DNA from: Amycolatopsis deserti
GTDB lineage: Bacteria > Actinomycetota > Actinomycetes > Mycobacteriales > Pseudonocardiaceae
Length of the DNA: 64,000 bases
Direction of reading: 5' to 3'
Assembly (NCBI RefSeq): GCF_014653945.1
Contig: NZ_BNAU01000006.1
Location: forward strand, 434,001 to 498,000
The notes beneath the pieces are model-generated. The model had not been told where the DNA came from. It searched no databases and worked only from the letters and a program-made list of their open reading frames with translations. The position numbers and the translations under genes are program-made. Of this stretch, positions 11,836 to 20,844 are shown piece by piece. Positions within the stretch are counted from its first letter, which is position 1. Each line of letters starts with the position of its first letter.

Positions 11836-13381
11836 GCTGCTGGTCGTACGCGATCTCGCCGTGTCGTACCGCGGGGTGCCCGCGGTGCGGTCGGTGGACC
11901 TGACCGTGCGAAGTGGACAGACGGTGGCGGTCGTCGGCGAATCCGGTTCGGGCAAGTCGACGACCGCGCACGCGGTGATCGGGCTGCTGCCGCGGGGCGG
12001 GCGGATCGTCGGCGGGTCGATCACGTTCGACGGGCGTGAGCTGACTTCGTTGTCCGCTCGGGCGTGGCGGGGCGTTCGCGGCCGGGAGATCGCGTTGATC
12101 CCGCAGGATCCGACGGTGTCGCTGAACCCGGTCAAGCGGATCGGGGAGCAGGTCGGGGAGGCGCTGGTGATCCACGGACTGGCGACGCGGCGGACGGCGG
12201 CCGCGGAGGCGGCAGAGTTGCTGGCGCGGGCGGGGGTTTCGCAACCGGAGTTGCGGGCGCGGCAGTACCCGCACGAGTTGTCCGGCGGGTTGCGGCAGCG
12301 GGCGCTGATCGCGGCGGCGCTGGCCGGCAAGCCGCGGTTGATCATCGCGGACGAGCCGACGAGCGCGCTGGACGTGACGGTGCAGCGGCGGATCCTCGAC
12401 CACCTGGCGGAGTTGGCGGCGGCGGAGAACCTGGCGTTGTTGCTGATCACGCACGACCTCGGGGTGGCGGCGGACCGGGCGGACGAGATCGCGGTGATGT
12501 CGCAGGGGCGGCTGGTGGAGCGGGCACCGAGTGCGGAACTGCTGGCGGCGCCGACGCAGGACTACACGCGCCGGTTGCTGGCGGCGGCGCCGAGTTTGTC
12601 GACGACGCCGCTGCGTTCCCGTCGGCCGGCGGGTCCGGCGCTGGTGTCGGTTTCCGGGCTGCGCAAGGACTTCGCCGGGTTGCGGGCGGTGGACGACGTG
12701 TCGTTCGACATCCCGCGCGGGCAGACGCTGGCCCTGGTCGGCGAATCGGGTTCGGGCAAGTCGACGACGGCGCGGTTGGTGTTGCGCCTGGCGGACCCGT
12801 CCGCGGGTTCGGTGGTTTTCGACGGTGTTGACGTGACCGGTGTGCGCGGTGCGGAGCTGCGGAGGTTGCGGCGGCGGATGCAGCTGGTGTACCAGAACCC
12901 GTACGCGTCGCTGAACCCGAAGCTGACGGTGGGCCAGATCGTGTCCGAGCCGCTGCGGGCGTTCCGGGCGCCCGGCGATCCGGCGGAGTTGCTGGAGCAG
13001 GTCGCGCTACCGGCGTCCATGCTGAGGCGCAAGCCGGCCGAACTGTCCGGCGGACAACGCCAACGGGTGGCGATCGCGCGGGCCCTGGCGCTGCGCCCGG
13101 ACCTGGTGGTACTCGACGAGCCGGTGTCGGCTTTGGACGTTTCCGTGCAGGCGCAGATCTTGGAGTTGCTGGTCGATCTGCAGGACGAGCTGGGTCTGAC
13201 GTACCTGTTCATCTCCCACGACCTGGCCGTGGTGCGACAGGTGGCCGACCAGGTCGCGGTGATGCGCGCCGGAGAGGTGGTGGAGAGCGGCCCCGTGGAC
13301 GAGGTGCTGCAGAGCCCCGAACACGCCTACACAAAGGAACTCCTGGCGGCGATCCCAGGCCGGGTAGCGGAGCGAACCTGA
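11828..13381 (+). CDS. ABC importer ATPase, DppD-DppF fusion with two nucleotide-binding domains
   Basis: A 517-residue protein with two complete ABC ATPase domains in tandem. The first has Walker A GESGSGKST at residues 38-46, the signature LSGGLRQRA and Walker B LIIADEPTSALD. The second has Walker A GESGSGKST near 302, LSGGQRQRV near 407 and VVLDEPVSALD near 429. Each ends with the oligopeptide-ATPase helical tail. Such fusions replace the separate DppD and DppF subunits and power the importer. This is the last gene of the operon, and a 626-bp repeat-filled gap follows. Confidence 0.95.
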   Translation: MSELLVVRDLAVSYRGVPAVRSVDLTVRSGQTVAVVGESGSGKSTTAHAVIGLLPRGGRIVGGSITFDGRELTSLSARAWRGVRGREIALIPQDPTVSLNPVKRIGEQVGEALVIHGLATRRTAAAEAAELLARAGVSQPELRARQYPHELSGGLRQRALIAAALAGKPRLIIADEPTSALDVTVQRRILDHLAELAAAENLALLLITHDLGVAADRADEIAVMSQGRLVERAPSAELLAAPTQDYTRRLLAAAPSLSTTPLRSRRPAGPALVSVSGLRKDFAGLRAVDDVSFDIPRGQTLALVGESGSGKSTTARLVLRLADPSAGSVVFDGVDVTGVRGAELRRLRRRMQLVYQNPYASLNPKLTVGQIVSEPLRAFRAPGDPAELLEQVALPASMLRRKPAELSGGQRQRVAIARALALRPDLVVLDEPVSALDVSVQAQILELLVDLQDELGLTYLFISHDLAVVRQVADQVAVMRAGEVVESGPVDEVLQSPEHAYTKELLAAIPGRVAERT

Positions 13382-13428
13382 GCGCGGTCTCACCCCTCCG
13401 GGGCGGCCGGTTAGACCTCGGCTGGCCC

Positions 13429-13585
13429 GTCGCGGGTCGGCTCGTGCCATCGCGGTTGGCTGGTTCCACCAGGGGGAGGCCGGTCGCATTTCGGTTGGCT
13501 CGTGCCACCCTGGTTGGTTCATTCCACCGAGGGCTGGCCGTCGCACCTCGGTTGGCTCGTGCCCCCAACCGGGGCCCGGCCCGCC
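13429..13585. repeat. Imperfect ~54-57 bp tandem repeat, about 2.5 copies
   Basis: Units begin with GTCGC at 13429, 13483 and 13540, giving periods of 54 and 57 bp. Shared parts are TCGGYTGGCTCGTGCC near the start, GGTTGG in the middle, TTCCACC toward the end and GGCCG at the close. The third copy degenerates after the first ~25 bases into a CCCCGG-rich stretch. The function is unknown. The copies are diverged enough to be old. Confidence 0.75.
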
Positions 13586-13640
13586 CCCGGGTGGCTCGGG
13601 CGGCCGGGGGTGCGACCGGCCGCGGCGAGGTTGACCCGTA

Positions 13641-13790
13641 CCGCGGCAGGAAGCGCCCCGCCCACCGGCGTCTTTCGGCGCCGTTGGATGCTGGGGGTGC
13701 CGGCTCCGGATTGCAACCGGGACGTTCACACCCGGAGCCGGCAGGCGGGCCGTCGGCCGCAGGTACCCGGTGGGCGGCCCGCCGCAACTC
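13641..13790. repeat. Structured ~150-bp repeat, copy 1
   Basis: It begins CCGCGGCAGGAAGCGCCCC and ends GCGGCCCGCCGCAACTC. Three inverted repeats lie in order. A small CGGCG/CGCCG hairpin sits near 13666-13683. A perfect 12-bp stem TGCCGGCTCCGG (13698-13709) pairs with CCGGAGCCGGCA (13732-13743) around a 22-base loop. GCGGGCC pairs with GGCCCGC around 13746-13782. The unit recurs at 13807-13957 with about 90 percent or better match by eye. It could be a transcribed structured RNA, a bidirectional terminator cassette or a non-autonomous mobile remnant. Confidence 0.8.
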
Positions 13791-13806
13791 TGCCGTGGGC
13801 GTAATG

Positions 13807-13957
13807 CCGCGGTAGGAAGCGCCCCACGCAACGGCGTCTTTTTGGCGCCGTTGGATGCTGGGGGTGCCGGCTCCGGTCTGCAACCGGGACGTTCACACCC
13901 GGAGCCGGTAGGCGGGCCGTCGATCGCAGGTACCCGGTCGGCGGCCCGCCGCAACTC
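13807..13957. repeat. Structured ~150-bp repeat, copy 2
   Basis: Begins CCGCGGTAGGAAGCGCCCC and ends GCGGCCCGCCGCAACTC, 166 bp after copy 1. The same three hairpins are kept. AACGGCG/CGCCGTT flanks TCTTTTTGG. TGCCGGCTCCGG (13865-13876) faces CCGGAGCCGGTA (13899-13910), with one G-U style change. GCGGGCCG faces CGGCCCGC, and here the arm is extended by compensating changes relative to copy 1. The loop of the central hairpin keeps CAACCGGGACGTTCACAC in both copies. Confidence 0.8.
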
Positions 13958-14007
13958 CACTTCGGGCGAGATGAAAACGGCGGCGCCAAGCGGTCGAACA
14001 GCGTCCG

Positions 14008-15852
14008 TCAACCCCCGCGCACCAAGCGCAGTATCTCCCGCGCCGCGGCGTCGTTTTGCCGGAACGACGGGCCGTTCGTCCGGGGGCGGGTGAACGCTGC
14101 CGCTGAGCGGGCGCTCGTGTGCGGGCCCAGGGCGAACCGCCGGGAGTGGGGGCGTCCGGCGGCGTCCAGCAGTCGCCCATCGGTCACCCGCGTCGCGATG
14201 CGGCCCGACGGTTGCTCCCGCACGTGCTCCTCCGCCAGCTCGCCCGCGCCCAGCAACTGCGCCAGCAACCCGTCCGAAGCCCGCGACACACTGGGCGACG
14301 GCAGCCGTGCCTCGATCAGCGTCCGGGCCGTCACGGAACCCGGGAAACTGCCCGACGACGCCACGAACCCGGACGGATCAAGGGAAATCCGCACATCCGC
14401 CCCGAGGAACGACACCACCCCGGCCTCGTGCAGCGCCAGCAGCTCCTGCAACCGCCGCGGCGGGGGACCGCTCGCATAATACGAGAAGAACCCGTGCCAC
14501 CAACCATCCACATCGGACACATCCAGCGCGCCTGACGCCATCAACGCGGGCATCTGCTGGTACGCCGACAACAACGCCATGAACGCACCCAGATCCGCCG
14601 AATGAGCCGGATCCGCCCGCCGCGCCAGGTCCGCCTCCACGTACGACCTCAGGTACTTCCCGAACTCCTCCGCCGTCTCGAACCGCAGACCCGCCAGCGG
14701 CCGGTCCAGCCGCTCCAGGTCGAGCCGGTCCTCCTCGGCCGGCACCGCCCGCCGCACCAGCGCCCGCATCTCCGCGCTGTCCCAGGAGAACTCCGCGAAA
14801 CACCGGGAAAAATCCGCGAACGACATCCGCACCCGCGACGGATGCGCGGTGAACAGCTCGCTGTAGTACCCCCACGCCAGCTCCTTCGCCACGTGCGGCC
14901 ACACGTCGGCGCGGAAATCGAGCTGCCGGTCCCGCGCCAGCAGCTCCGAAACCCGCTCCGGCCCGAAGAACCGCGGCAACCGCAGGGGCGAACCCTGCAA
15001 CCGGTAACCGGGCTTCGCGTGGTACGGCACTCCGCGCCGGGATCCGATGTGCAGCACCGGTTCCGCGCCGCTCGGGTGGTACACCAGCCCGCCCGCGTGC
15101 TCGGCGAACCGCCCGCCGCGCCCCTCGGTCAGCAACAGCATCAGGTCCACGAACGCCAGCCCGAACCCGCGCACCAGCACCGGCTCACCCGGTGCGACGT
15201 GCTGGTAGTCGACGTCCGCCGTGTACCCGGCCGGGTAGTACGCCAGCCCGTGCGCGGCCGCGAACTCCGCCAGTTCCCGCTCACCCGAACCCGGTTCGGC
15301 GTCCAGGTGCCCGACCGCCAGCACGATCGCGTCCACGTCCAGCGGCTCGTCCACCCCCGCCAGCCACACCCGCGTCTCGTCGATCCGCGTCGCCCGCGTC
15401 CGGTGCTCGACCACCTCGATGCCCGGCGCCAGCCCGGCCAGCACGTGCCGGTACACCCAGTCCAGGTACGCGCTCGCCAGCCGGCGCGTCGGGAACGACG
15501 TGCCGCGCAACGCCGAAAGCTCCTCCCGCAGGTCCTCGGGCACGTCGTAGCGGATCCGCCCCGCGCGCACCTCCTGCGCCCACTGCCACAGCGACGGCCC
15601 CGTCCGCACCGGGCCCTCCATCGTCACCGTGTCGTCGGTGAACATCGTGACGTCCTCGGCCATCGAGTTCATCCGCAGCAACGGCGACTGCTCGTACCGC
15701 CAGATCCGGCCCGCGCCCGGCGGGAACGGGTCGATCAGGTGCACCACCAGCCCCGCGGGCCCCAGCAACTCGGCCGCGTTCGCCGACAACCGCTCCAGCA
15801 CGCCGACCCCGCGCGGCCCCGCCCCCACGATCGCGAGCTGAGACGGCGCCAT
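14008..15852 (-). CDS. FAD/NAD(P)-binding protein (NAD_binding_9-like)
   Basis: From ATG 15852 the product is 614 residues. It opens with a Rossmann nucleotide-binding motif IVGAGPRGVGVLERL (residues ~8-22), followed by HLIDPFPPGAGRIWR. These are the hallmarks of the FAD/NAD(P)-binding family annotated in many actinomycetes beside tailoring or stress genes. A second glycine-rich strand, DAIVLAVGHLD, lies near residue 180. No catalytic residues for a known reaction are recognisable. The TetR regulator gene lies 58 bp upstream on the same strand, so co-transcription is likely. The gene ends 50 bp from the structured repeat region. Confidence 0.8.
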   Translation of the reverse strand: MAPSQLAIVGAGPRGVGVLERLSANAAELLGPAGLVVHLIDPFPPGAGRIWRYEQSPLLRMNSMAEDVTMFTDDTVTMEGPVRTGPSLWQWAQEVRAGRIRYDVPEDLREELSALRGTSFPTRRLASAYLDWVYRHVLAGLAPGIEVVEHRTRATRIDETRVWLAGVDEPLDVDAIVLAVGHLDAEPGSGERELAEFAAAHGLAYYPAGYTADVDYQHVAPGEPVLVRGFGLAFVDLMLLLTEGRGGRFAEHAGGLVYHPSGAEPVLHIGSRRGVPYHAKPGYRLQGSPLRLPRFFGPERVSELLARDRQLDFRADVWPHVAKELAWGYYSELFTAHPSRVRMSFADFSRCFAEFSWDSAEMRALVRRAVPAEEDRLDLERLDRPLAGLRFETAEEFGKYLRSYVEADLARRADPAHSADLGAFMALLSAYQQMPALMASGALDVSDVDGWWHGFFSYYASGPPPRRLQELLALHEAGVVSFLGADVRISLDPSGFVASSGSFPGSVTARTLIEARLPSPSVSRASDGLLAQLLGAGELAEEHVREQPSGRIATRVTDGRLLDAAGRPHSRRFALGPHTSARSAAAFTRPRTNGPSFRQNDAAAREILRLVRGG

Positions 15853-15910
15853 GCCTTCGAAGCTACGGAAAGATCCCCGGCCCCCGCCCCGGTTCCCGCA
15901 TCCTGGACAC

Positions 15911-16555
15911 CTACCGCACGCGCGCGATGACCTCGGGCGTCTGGCTGTACAGCCGCAGCACGCCACCGATGGTGAACTCGGTCAGCAGGTCGATCAGCGC
16001 GTCGCGATCCGGCGCGTCCCCGTTCCAGTTCAGCCCGACCAGCGATTCGACCATCGCGAAGTACATGGTGACCAACGCGGTGTCGGCCCGGCCCGGTTCG
16101 ACACCGAACTCCGCCCACCGCTGCCCGCTCGCCTCGGTGTAGACGCGGGCCAGCCGCTTCCGCAGCCGGGACAGCGCGGGATTGCCGGCGCGCTCGGCCT
16201 CCTGGAACAGCGGCAGCGCGTCCGGGTGCGCGGCGGCGAAGTCGAACAGGTTCGCGTAGTTCTTGCGCGCCCAGCTCTTCAGGTCCAGGTCGGCGTCGCT
16301 CGCCCCGGCCGCCGCGATCGCCGCGTACGCCTGTTCCTCCGCCTGCTCGACCACGGCCGCGAACAACGCGTTCTTGTCGCCGTACAGCTCGTACACCGCC
16401 TGCCGGGTCAGGCCGGCCTCCCGGGCGATGTGTTCGATCGTGGCGCCCTGCAGGCCGTTCGTGGCGAAGACGTGCGCGGCCGCGGCGAGCACGACGGCGC
16501 GCTGCTCGGCGACCGGCAGCTTCCGGGGCCTGCCGGGGCCACGCTTTCGGGGCAT
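15911..16555 (-). CDS. TetR-family transcriptional regulator
   Basis: A 214-residue protein with a basic N-terminal arm (KRGPGRPRK) and a TetR helix-turn-helix at residues ~18-62: FATNGLQGATIEHIAREAGL, then TRQAVYELYGDKNALF. The rest is a helical ligand-binding domain with an acidic C-terminal half. ATG 16561 is an alternative start two codons earlier. A perfect 24-bp palindrome lies 29 bp upstream at 16584-16607, between this gene and the divergent lipase. The protein therefore probably represses itself, the downstream flavoprotein and the lipase. The ligand is unknown. Confidence 0.88.
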   Translation of the reverse strand: MPRKRGPGRPRKLPVAEQRAVVLAAAAHVFATNGLQGATIEHIAREAGLTRQAVYELYGDKNALFAAVVEQAEEQAYAAIAAAGASDADLDLKSWARKNYANLFDFAAAHPDALPLFQEAERAGNPALSRLRKRLARVYTEASGQRWAEFGVEPGRADTALVTMYFAMVESLVGLNWNGDAPDRDALIDLLTEFTIGGVLRLYSQTPEVIARVR

Positions 16556-16583
16556 TGACATGCCTGCCACCTCACCACAATCC

Positions 16584-16607
16584 TTTTCCGACATAGCTGT
16601 CGGAAAA
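16584..16607. promoter_or_regulatory. Perfect 24-bp palindromic TetR operator candidate
   Basis: TTTTCCGACA-TAGC-TGTCGGAAAA has perfect 10-bp arms. It is centred between the TetR start (16555) and the lipase start (16628). Its length, symmetry and A/T-flanked ends fit a TetR-family operator covering both divergent promoters. Confidence 0.8.
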
Positions 16608-16627
16608 TAGCTCACCGGGGAGCGTTC

Positions 16628-17842
16628 ATGCGCCTTTCGAATCGCCGGCTCGCGGCGATCGTGACCGCGGCGGTCGCCGCACTGTCGATGACGACCGCGC
16701 CCGCCGGCGCCGCGACCTCCTCCGACTTCTACGACCCGCCGGCAACCCTGCCGAGTGACAACGGCGCCATCATCCGTCACGAGCCGAGCGAGTTCTTCCT
16801 CGACCCGGTGAAACTGCTCCGCGCCCCCGCCGACGTCCAGCGGATCATGTACCGCAGCACGGACACCCACGGTGACGCCATCGCCGTCACCGGAACCGTG
16901 CTCATGCCGAAGACGCCGTGGTACGGCGCGGGCGAGCGGCCGCTCATCGCCTACGCCCCCGGCACGCAGGGTCTCGGCGACCAGTGCGCGCCGTCCAAGG
17001 CGCTGGCCGCGGGCGGGGAGTACGAGGGCCCGTTCATCGCCGGCTTGCTGGCCCGCGGCTACTCGGTGGTCGTCACCGACTACGAGGGCCTGGGCACGCC
17101 CGGCGTGCACACCTACGTCAACCGCAAGGCCGAGGCCCACGCGGTCCTCGACTCGATCCGCGCGGCCCAGCAGCTCCCCGGCGTGCCGTCCGACGGGCCG
17201 GTCGCGATCGCCGGCTACTCCCAGGGCGGTGGCGCCTCCGCCGCGGCCGCCGAGCTGCAGCCGTCCTACGCGCCGGAGCTGGACCTCAAGGGCGCCTACG
17301 CGGGGGCGGTCCCGGCCGACCTGGCCGCGGTCGGCCGCAGCCTGGACGGCGCCTACGCGGTGGGCTTCCTGATGTTCGCCGTCGCGAGCGTCAACCACGC
17401 CTATCCCGAGCTGCGGATCACCGACGTCCTCAACGACAGGGGCAAGGCCCTCGTGGACCGGGTCGAGCACGAGTGCACGGTCGACTCGATCGCGAACCAC
17501 GCGTTCACCCGCACCGCGGACCTGACCGTCGACGGCCGCTCCATCAGCGACTACCTGGCCGAGGAGCCGTACGCGTCCGTGGTCGAGGAGCAGCGGATCG
17601 GGACGCTCGAACCGGAGGTGCCGGTCTACGTGGTGCACAGCGCGCTGGACGACATCGTCCCCTACCAGCAGGGCCAGACGATGGCCCGGAGCTGGTGCGG
17701 CGAGGGCGCCACCGTGCGGTTCGACACCCTCGCGGTGCCGACCCACGTCGGTGGCGCCGTCGCCGGCTACCCGGCCGCCTTCGCCTGGCTGGAAGGCCGG
17801 TTCGCGGGCAAGGCAGCACCGACCAACTGCGGGGAGTTCTGA
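16628..17842 (+). CDS. Secreted lipase/esterase, LIP (secretory lipase) family
   Basis: This 404-residue protein has an N-terminal signal peptide: MRLSNRR, an alanine/valine core and a cleavage region near AGAAT at residue ~30. The alpha/beta-hydrolase nucleophile elbow GYSQGGG is at about residues 196-202. A likely acid is in SALDDIVPY near 340 and the catalytic histidine in PTHVGG near 371. These features match the secretory lipase family that cleaves acylglycerols outside the cell. It diverges from the TetR gene across a perfect operator, so expression is probably induced by that regulator's ligand. It ends 13 bp from the convergent DUF3151 gene. Confidence 0.9.
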   Translation: MRLSNRRLAAIVTAAVAALSMTTAPAGAATSSDFYDPPATLPSDNGAIIRHEPSEFFLDPVKLLRAPADVQRIMYRSTDTHGDAIAVTGTVLMPKTPWYGAGERPLIAYAPGTQGLGDQCAPSKALAAGGEYEGPFIAGLLARGYSVVVTDYEGLGTPGVHTYVNRKAEAHAVLDSIRAAQQLPGVPSDGPVAIAGYSQGGGASAAAAELQPSYAPELDLKGAYAGAVPADLAAVGRSLDGAYAVGFLMFAVASVNHAYPELRITDVLNDRGKALVDRVEHECTVDSIANHAFTRTADLTVDGRSISDYLAEEPYASVVEEQRIGTLEPEVPVYVVHSALDDIVPYQQGQTMARSWCGEGATVRFDTLAVPTHVGGAVAGYPAAFAWLEGRFAGKAAPTNCGEF

Positions 17843-17855
17843 AGATGGTCCGGAT

Positions 17856-18263
17856 CTACTGGAGCCCGGTCGCCGCGGCGGCCGCCGGGTCGGAGTCGGC
17901 GATGAACTTGCGGCACCGCTCGTACTCGTCGGTCTCCCCGAGGCGCTGGGCGGCCTTCGCGAGGGCCGCCAGCGCACGCAGGAAGCCCTGGTTCGGCCGG
18001 TGGTCCCAGGGGATCGGGCCGAAGCCCTTCCAGCCGGCGCGGCGCAGCTGATCCAGGCCCCGGTGGTAGCCGGTGCGGGCGAAGGCGTAGGCGGGGACGA
18101 ACTCGTTCGCCTCCAGCGCCCGCTCGGCCAGCGCCGCCCAGGCCTCGCTGAAGTCGGGGTGCTCGGCGGCCACGTCGGACGGGTCGGTGCCGGCGTCCAT
18201 CGCGGCCTGCGCGTCCACGCGCTCGGGCAGGCGGGTGGGGTCGGGTTCCAGCAGGTTCGTCAT
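17856..18263 (-). CDS. DUF3151 family protein
   Basis: This 135-residue soluble protein matches the small actinobacterial family of unknown function. It starts MTNLLEPDPTRLPER and contains AWAALAERAL, YAFARTGYHRGLDQLRRAGWKG and GPIPWDHRPNQGFLRAL. The helical repeat-like layout suggests a TPR-like scaffold, but no catalytic motif is seen. In many actinobacteria this family lies close to the fructose-bisphosphate aldolase gene, as it does here with fba 1.4 kb away. No role is proven. Confidence 0.85.
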   Translation of the reverse strand: MTNLLEPDPTRLPERVDAQAAMDAGTDPSDVAAEHPDFSEAWAALAERALEANEFVPAYAFARTGYHRGLDQLRRAGWKGFGPIPWDHRPNQGFLRALAALAKAAQRLGETDEYERCRKFIADSDPAAAAATGLQ

Positions 18264-18282
18264 GCTGCCCAGTATCGGTGGC

Positions 18283-18366
18283 CTAGACGAACAGGCTGGC
18301 GAGGACCCCGCTCCCGAGGAGGACGAGGGCGGCGATCAGGACCGCGGCGACGAAGCGTTTCGGCAT
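18283..18366 (-). CDS. Possible 27-residue membrane peptide
   Basis: ATG 18366 to TAG 18283 encodes MPKRFVAAVLIAALVLLGSG followed by VLASLFV, one basic N-terminus and a single hydrophobic helix. It sits 19 bp upstream of the DUF3151 start on the same strand. It fits a small single-pass membrane peptide, but no clear ribosome site was found and such short frames occur by chance. Confidence 0.4.
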   Translation of the reverse strand: MPKRFVAAVLIAALVLLGSGVLASLFV

Positions 18367-18419
18367 CACGGGCGGACACGATGCCCGCCGCCCCGCCCCG
18401 GACGCAAGCGGGTCACGCC

Positions 18420-18435
18420 TCAGGGTGAACCCTGA
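18420..18435. promoter_or_regulatory. Palindrome upstream of the membrane-protein gene
   Basis: TCAGGGT-GA-ACCCTGA is a perfect 7-bp inverted repeat about 50 bp before the start of the membrane-protein gene and followed by an A/T-rich AAATT. It is an operator candidate with no known regulator. Confidence 0.35.
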
Positions 18436-18486
18436 AATTCGGGCATCTCGCTCCGCCCGACACCGCCGACCGTGGATGATGTTCGC

Positions 18487-19657
18487 ATGACGAAGGCGCT
18501 CGAGGGGGCCGCCGAGGGTGTCGCCGTGCCGCGCGGACCCATCGGCAAGACCAAGCTGTTCTTCGCCACCCACTGGGTGCGCGGGGTTCCGGGGCGGCCG
18601 GCGCCCGAATGGGTGCTGCGGTTCGCCTACGGCATGTGGCTGGTCGCGTTCACCTTCAAGGTGATCGGCTCGTCGTGGGACATGTCGTGGCACTTCAAGT
18701 TCATCCGCGACGACTTCGCCCCGCCGCACCTGATCAACACGGTCGGCACCGGGATCGTCATCGTGCTGGTCGCGATCCACAGCTACACCGGTTTGGGCTG
18801 CGACCGCCGCTCGCTGCGGCTGATGCAGGCCGGGCTGGTGATGTTCCTGATCGCCGCGCCGCTGGACGTCATCAACCACCGGATCAGCGGCCTCGACCTG
18901 ACCGCGTGGAGCCCCACGCACATGCTGCTCTACATCGGCACCGGCGTGATGCTCGCCGGCGTCATCGACGGCTGGATGAAGTCCGCGCCGCCGGGCCGGT
19001 TCCGCACCCTGGTGCTGACCGGGCTGTGGGTGTTCTTCCTGGAGAACACGTTCTTCCCGAACGGTCAGCAGGAGTACGGCATCCTCAGCCTGCGGGCGTG
19101 GGAGCGCGGCGCGCCGGAGGCCGAGCCGTCGCTGCTGAGCTTCGCCGCCGAGCAGATCGGGCACCCGGTCGACCGGACCGCCGTGCTGCACTTCGCGATG
19201 CCGATCGCGGACTGGGTCTACCCGCTGTGGGGCATCGGGGTGTCGGCGCTGGTCCTGGCGCTGGCGCGGCACACGATCGGCCGCTCCTGGGCGGCGACCG
19301 CGGTGGCCGGCGCGTACGTGGCCTACCGCGCGATCATCTGGCCGCTGCTGGTGGTGGGCACGTTCCCGGCCTCGGCGATCCCGTTCTACCTGCTCGCCGT
19401 CGGGCTCGCGGTGGACCTGGCGTTCCGCGTCGGCCGGGCGCACCGGGTGCTGACGCCGCTGGCCGGCGGGCTGCTGGTGACCGCGTTCGGGTACGGCGCG
19501 CTGTGGCTGCAGTCGCAGCTGCGGCCGTGGCTGCTCGGCGACGCGCACACCGAGTCCGCGCCGCCGTTCGCCTACTGGCCCGCGCTGGTCGTGCTCGTGG
19601 GCCTGCCCGTCCTCTGGTGGGCCCTCACGCGCGTGAGGACCCACCGGGAGGTCGTGG

Positions 19658-19665
<8 letters not shown>
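18487..19665 (+). CDS. Polytopic membrane protein of unknown function
   Basis: About 392 residues with roughly nine to ten hydrophobic segments. I do not recognise the family. Histidines recur at helix ends: SWDMSWHFKF, PPHLINTVGTG, SPTHMLLYIGTG and VLHFAMPIADWVYP. That is a pattern seen in metal- or haem-binding membrane proteins such as CtaG-like and CopD-like families (resemblance only). The start is either ATG 18487 or GTG 18472. A palindrome lies upstream at 18420-18435. The 3' end overlaps fba by 8 bp at the self-complementary TCAGCTGA. Confidence 0.7.
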
Positions 19666-20689
<1,024 letters not shown>

Positions 20690-20803
20690 CGTGGGTCCTC
20701 CTAGCTGTGGTTCGCCTTCGTTGCCCGAATCGTACGAGGTCGGCGGTGGGAGGACAGTGTGCTGGCTCTCTGCGGTGCAGGTCGGGAACGATCAAGTGAC
20801 AAA

Positions 20804-20837
20804 AGCCGCTCCGCCCCGGGGTGGGGGCGGAGCGGCT
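20804..20837 (-). terminator. Terminator of the LLM oxidoreductase gene
   Basis: A perfect 14-bp stem, AGCCGCTCCGCCCC with GGGGCGGAGCGGCT, begins eight bases after the stop of the gene at 20845. Read on the minus strand the stem runs into TTTTG, a good rho-independent terminator. Confidence 0.85.
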
Positions 20838-20844
20838 GGGGCGG

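Larger units (their letters stand above)
13382..14007. other. 626-bp gene-free interval filled with two repeat families
   Basis: This stretch lies between the convergent ends of the peptide-importer operon and the FAD/NAD(P)-binding protein gene. Long frames cross it on both strands, but they are low-complexity translations of repeats (rich in R, P and G) with no family resemblance, so no gene is called. The left part (13429-13585) holds imperfect ~55-bp tandem units. The right part (13641-13957) holds two ~150-bp units with a 166-bp period. No terminator with a clear T-run was found after either flanking gene, so the hairpins in the repeats may serve that role. Confidence 0.8.

Noticed and set aside
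13641..13957. CRISPR array
   Set aside because: Only two long copies, no short regular repeats with unique spacers and no cas genes in the window.
13007..14011. Long minus-strand frames through the repeat gap
   Set aside because: They translate repeat units (RRAADRVPA and similar) and have no start signals or homologous features. The DNA repeats explain them.
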